Shown here in pieces: positions 61,430-64,000 of a stretch of 64,000 bases of DNA (the first letter of the stretch is position 1; the number at the start of each line of letters is the position of its first letter). The DNA comes from Sphingomonadaceae bacterium (GTDB lineage: Bacteria > Pseudomonadota > Alphaproteobacteria > Sphingomonadales > Sphingomonadaceae). Made by a program: the position numbers and the translations under genes. The DNA is taken from the NCBI GenBank assembly GCA_947454135.1, contig CANGJI010000006.1, positions 1-64,000 of the forward strand. Reading direction: 5' to 3'. Under the pieces are notes generated by a model that was not told where the DNA came from, did not search any database, and worked only from the letters and a program-made list of their open reading frames with translations.

Positions 61430-62551
61430 TCAGGAGCCCGAACCCGGGCCGTAGCTGATCTCCACGCGCCGGTTCTGCACTTCGCGCACACCGTCTGCGG
61501 TGGGCACCCGCAAGTTCGTCTCGCCAAAGGCCTGACTGGAAATCGCCCCGGAAGAGACGCCGTGCCCGGTCAGGTAACCCTGAACCTGGCTGTCGCGCCG
61601 TGCCGACAGGCCGAGATTGTAGCGCGGCGAGCCCGAGCTGTCGGTGTGTCCGGCCAGCATGATGCCGATATTGCCGCAATTCCCGTAAGCCTGGACCGCG
61701 TTGTCCAGAACGCTTGCCGCCTCGGGCGAGATATCGGACTTGTCCCAATCGAAGAACACGATGAACGGCCCCTTGTTGCAGACCACGGCGAGCGGCGGCG
61801 GCGGTGGTGGCGGCGGCGGGGGCAACATCGCTGCGGGCGGCGGCGGGGGTGGCAATGGCGCCGCTTCCGGTTCCGGTTCAGCCGCGTTGCCACCGAAATT
61901 GAACGTCAGCGTGGCCAGCAGGGCGTGCGAGCGCAAGTGTGCCGACCGCGCGGTGCCGTCTTCGGCGATAAAGTTGTCTGCACCGTCGGGTCGAAAATAG
62001 CGGTACTTCACACCGAGATCGACATTGTGGCTGATCGGCATGGTGATCCCGGCGAGGGCCTGCCACGCAAAGCCGTGAGCCCGGTCGTGCAATCTGACCG
62101 CTGTCGGCAGACTTTCGGTCAGCCTGGTCGTCGCATAACCCGCACCGGCACCGACATAGGCCTTGATCCCACCCCAGTGTCCAAGCCCGATCAACGCGTT
62201 GCCCATAGCGGCGACCGTGCTGGTCCGGCCGGAAAGACCATCGGCGCCGGTGAAGGTGCCGTTGGGCAGGGGCGTCCCCATCGGGCGCGTCTGATCACGC
62301 AGCATCGAGCGGGTGTAGAAGCCTTCAGCCTCAAGCCGGAAATGGCCGAGATCATAGCCCAGCGCGGCGCCCGCTTCCCAGCCCGCCTTGAAGCGATCGG
62401 TATGTTCGAAGCCGCCGGTGCCCTGAACATCCGAGTGCTCGTGTTTGACGACGCCGCCTTCAAGCGTGACGTAGGGGCCGGTTTCGTTGGCGTGGGCGGT
62501 TGCGCCGAGCGCGCTGGTAGCCAGCAGCAAGCTGGAGACGATTTTTCTCAT
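61430..62551 (-). CDS. OmpA-family outer membrane protein
   Basis: From MRKIVSSLLLATSALGATAHA the protein has 373 residues with a signal peptide. The N-terminal beta-barrel (YVTLEGGVVKHEHSD; GIKAYVGAGAGYATTRL; GVKYRYFRPDGADNF) is followed by a Pro linker (two runs of 7-10 Pro around residues 235-260) and a C-terminal OmpA domain (IVFFDWDKSDISPEAA; GHTDSSGSPRYNLGLSARR) that binds peptidoglycan. It anchors the outer membrane to the wall. It is convergent with the giant kinase gene. Confidence 0.9.
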   Translation of the reverse strand: MRKIVSSLLLATSALGATAHANETGPYVTLEGGVVKHEHSDVQGTGGFEHTDRFKAGWEAGAALGYDLGHFRLEAEGFYTRSMLRDQTRPMGTPLPNGTFTGADGLSGRTSTVAAMGNALIGLGHWGGIKAYVGAGAGYATTRLTESLPTAVRLHDRAHGFAWQALAGITMPISHNVDLGVKYRYFRPDGADNFIAEDGTARSAHLRSHALLATLTFNFGGNAAEPEPEAAPLPPPPPPAAMLPPPPPPPPPPLAVVCNKGPFIVFFDWDKSDISPEAASVLDNAVQAYGNCGNIGIMLAGHTDSSGSPRYNLGLSARRDSQVQGYLTGHGVSSGAISSQAFGETNLRVPTADGVREVQNRRVEISYGPGSGS

Positions 62552-62680
62552 GGGATGTCCGTTCGTTATTGGTGGCTTCGCAGTGTGCGGCCACGGGGCA
62601 AGAGGGGCGAATGAAGGGGAACCGCCTGTTGCGTGGCGGTGGCCGGGTGGCTTGGCATCTGGCTCTGTACGGACCATGCA

Positions 62681-62759
62681 GGCTTGCCTTGCCCCGCACC
62701 GAGCGCATCGAGGTACAGGTGGGAAAGGCAAGCCGGCGGTCGCAAGCAACCGCCGGCTT
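62681..62759. promoter_or_regulatory. Two mutually exclusive hairpins in the OmpA/DUF2946 gap
   Basis: GGCTTGCCTT (62,681-62,690) pairs with AAGGCAAGCC (62,725-62,734). AAGCCGGCGGT (62,730-62,740) pairs with ACCGCCGGCTT (62,749-62,759) around an 8-base loop. The two stems share 62,730-62,734, so only one can form, as in an attenuator. The 470-base gap (62,552-63,022) has no other recognised gene. Which strand is transcribed is not known; rightward reading would lead to DUF2946 and the TonB receptor. Confidence 0.5.
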
Positions 62760-63022
62760 CAGATGCAATGCCGCGGGTTTAAGGCGGGTCGCAGTACCTA
62801 CCCGTCGCGATCCGGTCCCAAAGGTCTGGACTTGAGGACCATCGCTGGCATCGCCATTTCGAGGTAGGCCACCTTGCGCGGCGGGCACAGGATCGGAAAC
62901 TACCCATAGCCGGCGACTGGGTACATTCCGAGGCTGCGACAAGGATGCGCTGGCACCTCAAATGGGGCGCCCGATTGGCAAAGCTAGTGACAAACCGAGG
63001 CTTTGCGCTTAGGCGCCGCCCG

Positions 63023-63415
63023 ATGGAGCATCTGCGCGCATATCTTCGCAAACGCTACCGGCTCGGCATGTTGCTGGTCGTGCTGGCGCTTGCGATCAAG
63101 GCCGCGGTGCCCACCGGTTACATGCTCGGCAGCCAGGGCAAGGCCCTGACGATCCTCGTCTGCGGTGACGTTTCGGGTGACCACCTGTCCAAGCAGATCA
63201 CCATCCCCGGCAAGTCCGATGGACAGGCCAAGACCAGCGAAGCCTGCCCTTACGCTTCGCTATCCTTCGCTTCACTCGATGCAGGCCTTCCGGCCTTCGT
63301 GGCGTTGGCAATCGCGTTCCTGCTGCTGCTCGGCTTTGCGCCCGCACGCATACCGGTTCTTGGCGGCCTTCCCCACGTCCGCCCACCGCTGCGCGGACCA
63401 CCGGCGCTGATCTGA
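63023..63415 (+). CDS. DUF2946 family protein
   Basis: From MEHLRAYLRKRY the protein has 130 residues. The first helix (LGMLLVVLALAIKAAVPTGYM) and a second (AFVALAIAFLLLLGFA) flank a loop with two Cys (LVCGDVSG and EACPYASL). DUF2946 proteins are small envelope proteins often next to metal-linked TonB receptors; copper has been suggested. The gene lies 90 bases upstream of the TonB receptor, on the same strand. Confidence 0.75.
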   Translation: MEHLRAYLRKRYRLGMLLVVLALAIKAAVPTGYMLGSQGKALTILVCGDVSGDHLSKQITIPGKSDGQAKTSEACPYASLSFASLDAGLPAFVALAIAFLLLLGFAPARIPVLGGLPHVRPPLRGPPALI

Positions 63416-63505
63416 CAGACTGAGCGGCTACGCCTCTGGCGCGGCCACCTGACAGATCACCCCGCGCGCATGCAAACGCGTGGGGTCAAGCCGGATATTC
63501 CTGCC

Positions 63506-64000
63506 ATGAAGAGTTCCCTGATTGCGCTCGGCCTCGCGCTGAGCTTCACTGCACCTGCCCGGGCGCAGGACACCGCCATTCCGGACGCCGACACGCCGGA
63601 ACCCTCGATCCTTGTCGTCGGCCAGCGCGATGCCCCGATCGAGATCACCCCGCGCGGGCTAGCTGTCAGCCTCGGTGCCGAGCAACTGGGGGCGGTCAAC
63701 GCCTTCAACACGGAAGACCTGATCAAGTACGCGCCGGATTTCTTCGTCCGCAAACGCTACGCCGGCGACAGCAACGGCGTGCCCGGTTTTCGCGGCACGC
63801 ACTCCACGCAGAGCGCCCGCACGCTGGTCATGGTCGACGGCTTCGTCGTCTCCAACTTCCTCGGCAACAGCTTCTCCTTCGCGCCCAAGTGGGGCGTCGT
63901 CGGCCCCGGCGAGGTCAAGCAGTTCGACGTGGTCTACGGGCCCTATTCCTCGCGCTACATCGGCAATGCGATGGGCGGCATTGTCAATATCACCACGCGC
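63506..64000 (+). CDS. TonB-dependent receptor (partial, runs off the window)
   Basis: Only the first 165 codons are present and the frame is open to the end of the window. An in-frame ATG at 63,470 is an alternative start. MKSSLIALGLALSFTAPARA is a signal peptide, and ILVVGQRDAPIEITPRG may contain the TonB box. The plug domain follows: FNTEDLIKYAPDFFVRKRY, GVPGFRGTHSTQSARTLVMV and VYGPYSSRYIGNAMGGIVNI. These receptors import chelated metals or other ligands through the outer membrane. The DUF2946 neighbour suggests a metal, not proven. Confidence 0.88.
   Translation, partial: MKSSLIALGLALSFTAPARAQDTAIPDADTPEPSILVVGQRDAPIEITPRGLAVSLGAEQLGAVNAFNTEDLIKYAPDFFVRKRYAGDSNGVPGFRGTHSTQSARTLVMVDGFVVSNFLGNSFSFAPKWGVVGPGEVKQFDVVYGPYSSRYIGNAMGGIVNITTR

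Noticed and set aside
61790-61860. GGCGGC-type tandem repeats
   Set aside because: They encode the two poly-proline runs of the OmpA linker and need no other explanation.
62641-62765. Possible cobalamin riboswitch before the TonB receptor
   Set aside because: CCCCGCA and GGGAAAGGC recall parts of the B12 box, but the GCCACTG and GGAGACC elements and the expected spacing are missing.

Overview
The window looks like chromosomal DNA of a GC-rich alphaproteobacterium of the order Sphingomonadales, most like Novosphingobium or a close relative. The evidence is a serine palmitoyltransferase preceded by its own acyl carrier protein (sphingolipid synthesis), a single-cysteine DksA, a DivK regulator beside a DUF3572 gene, a DUF1674 (SDHAF4-like) gene, and dispersed palindromic repeats of a kind common between sphingomonad genes. 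The genus is an inference; no rRNA is present.

Layout. 0.1-24 kb is mostly accessory catabolism. It holds a GST, a secreted retropepsin-like/TPR protein, an NDUFA9-like protein, tRNA-Leu(CAG), a leftward block (M24 peptidase, class III aminotransferase, DUF3237, carboxymuconolactone decarboxylase-like, SDR, carboxylesterase) and a rightward block (P450, two Rieske oxygenase alpha subunits, TPR protein). These are followed by a divergent ACC deaminase/Lrp pair (acdS/acdR-like), a second carboxylesterase, an amino acid permease with a CoA-transferase, and a DUF1214/DUF1254 pair. 24-42.8 kb is more housekeeping: tRNA-Lys(TTT), folK, aguB, a secreted methyltransferase-like protein, msrA, an RsmB-like methyltransferase, SDHAF4-like, a peptide-binding lipoprotein, PilZ, dksA, a GNAT/GDPD/RidA/HAD/DUF3572 run, divK, an orphan PycTM-type membrane protein, the ACP-SPT-SGNH operon, a second secreted TPR paralogue and an ADP-forming acyl-CoA synthetase.

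42.9-51.2 kb is a compact integrated element in the 3' end of tRNA-Gly(TCC). A 14-bp piece of the tRNA is repeated at 51,197-51,210, and TGGGGGTCAC repeats lie inside both ends. It carries a P4-type integrase, an AlpA-like regulator whose ribosome binding site lies in a hairpin, an AEP-type primase overlapping a DUF3987 protein, a perfect 21-bp inverted repeat built of TTTTGTC units (candidate replication origin), and five unrecognised genes. One intergenic stretch (about 48,327-48,581) folds on paper into a multibranched structure and is the best candidate here for an undescribed RNA or DNA element.

51.4-64 kb holds an envelope and stress group: a GH130 enzyme translationally coupled to a GT4 fusion protein, a glycine-zipper lipoprotein, an SH3-like secreted protein, a tiny Thivi_2564-type membrane protein, a 1452-residue CheB-CheR-PAS-histidine kinase-REC-REC-HTH fusion, an OmpA-type porin, and a DUF2946 protein upstream of a TonB-dependent receptor that runs off the end. 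Start sites were chosen by reading ribosome binding sites and overlaps by eye; protein families are from motif recognition, without database searches.
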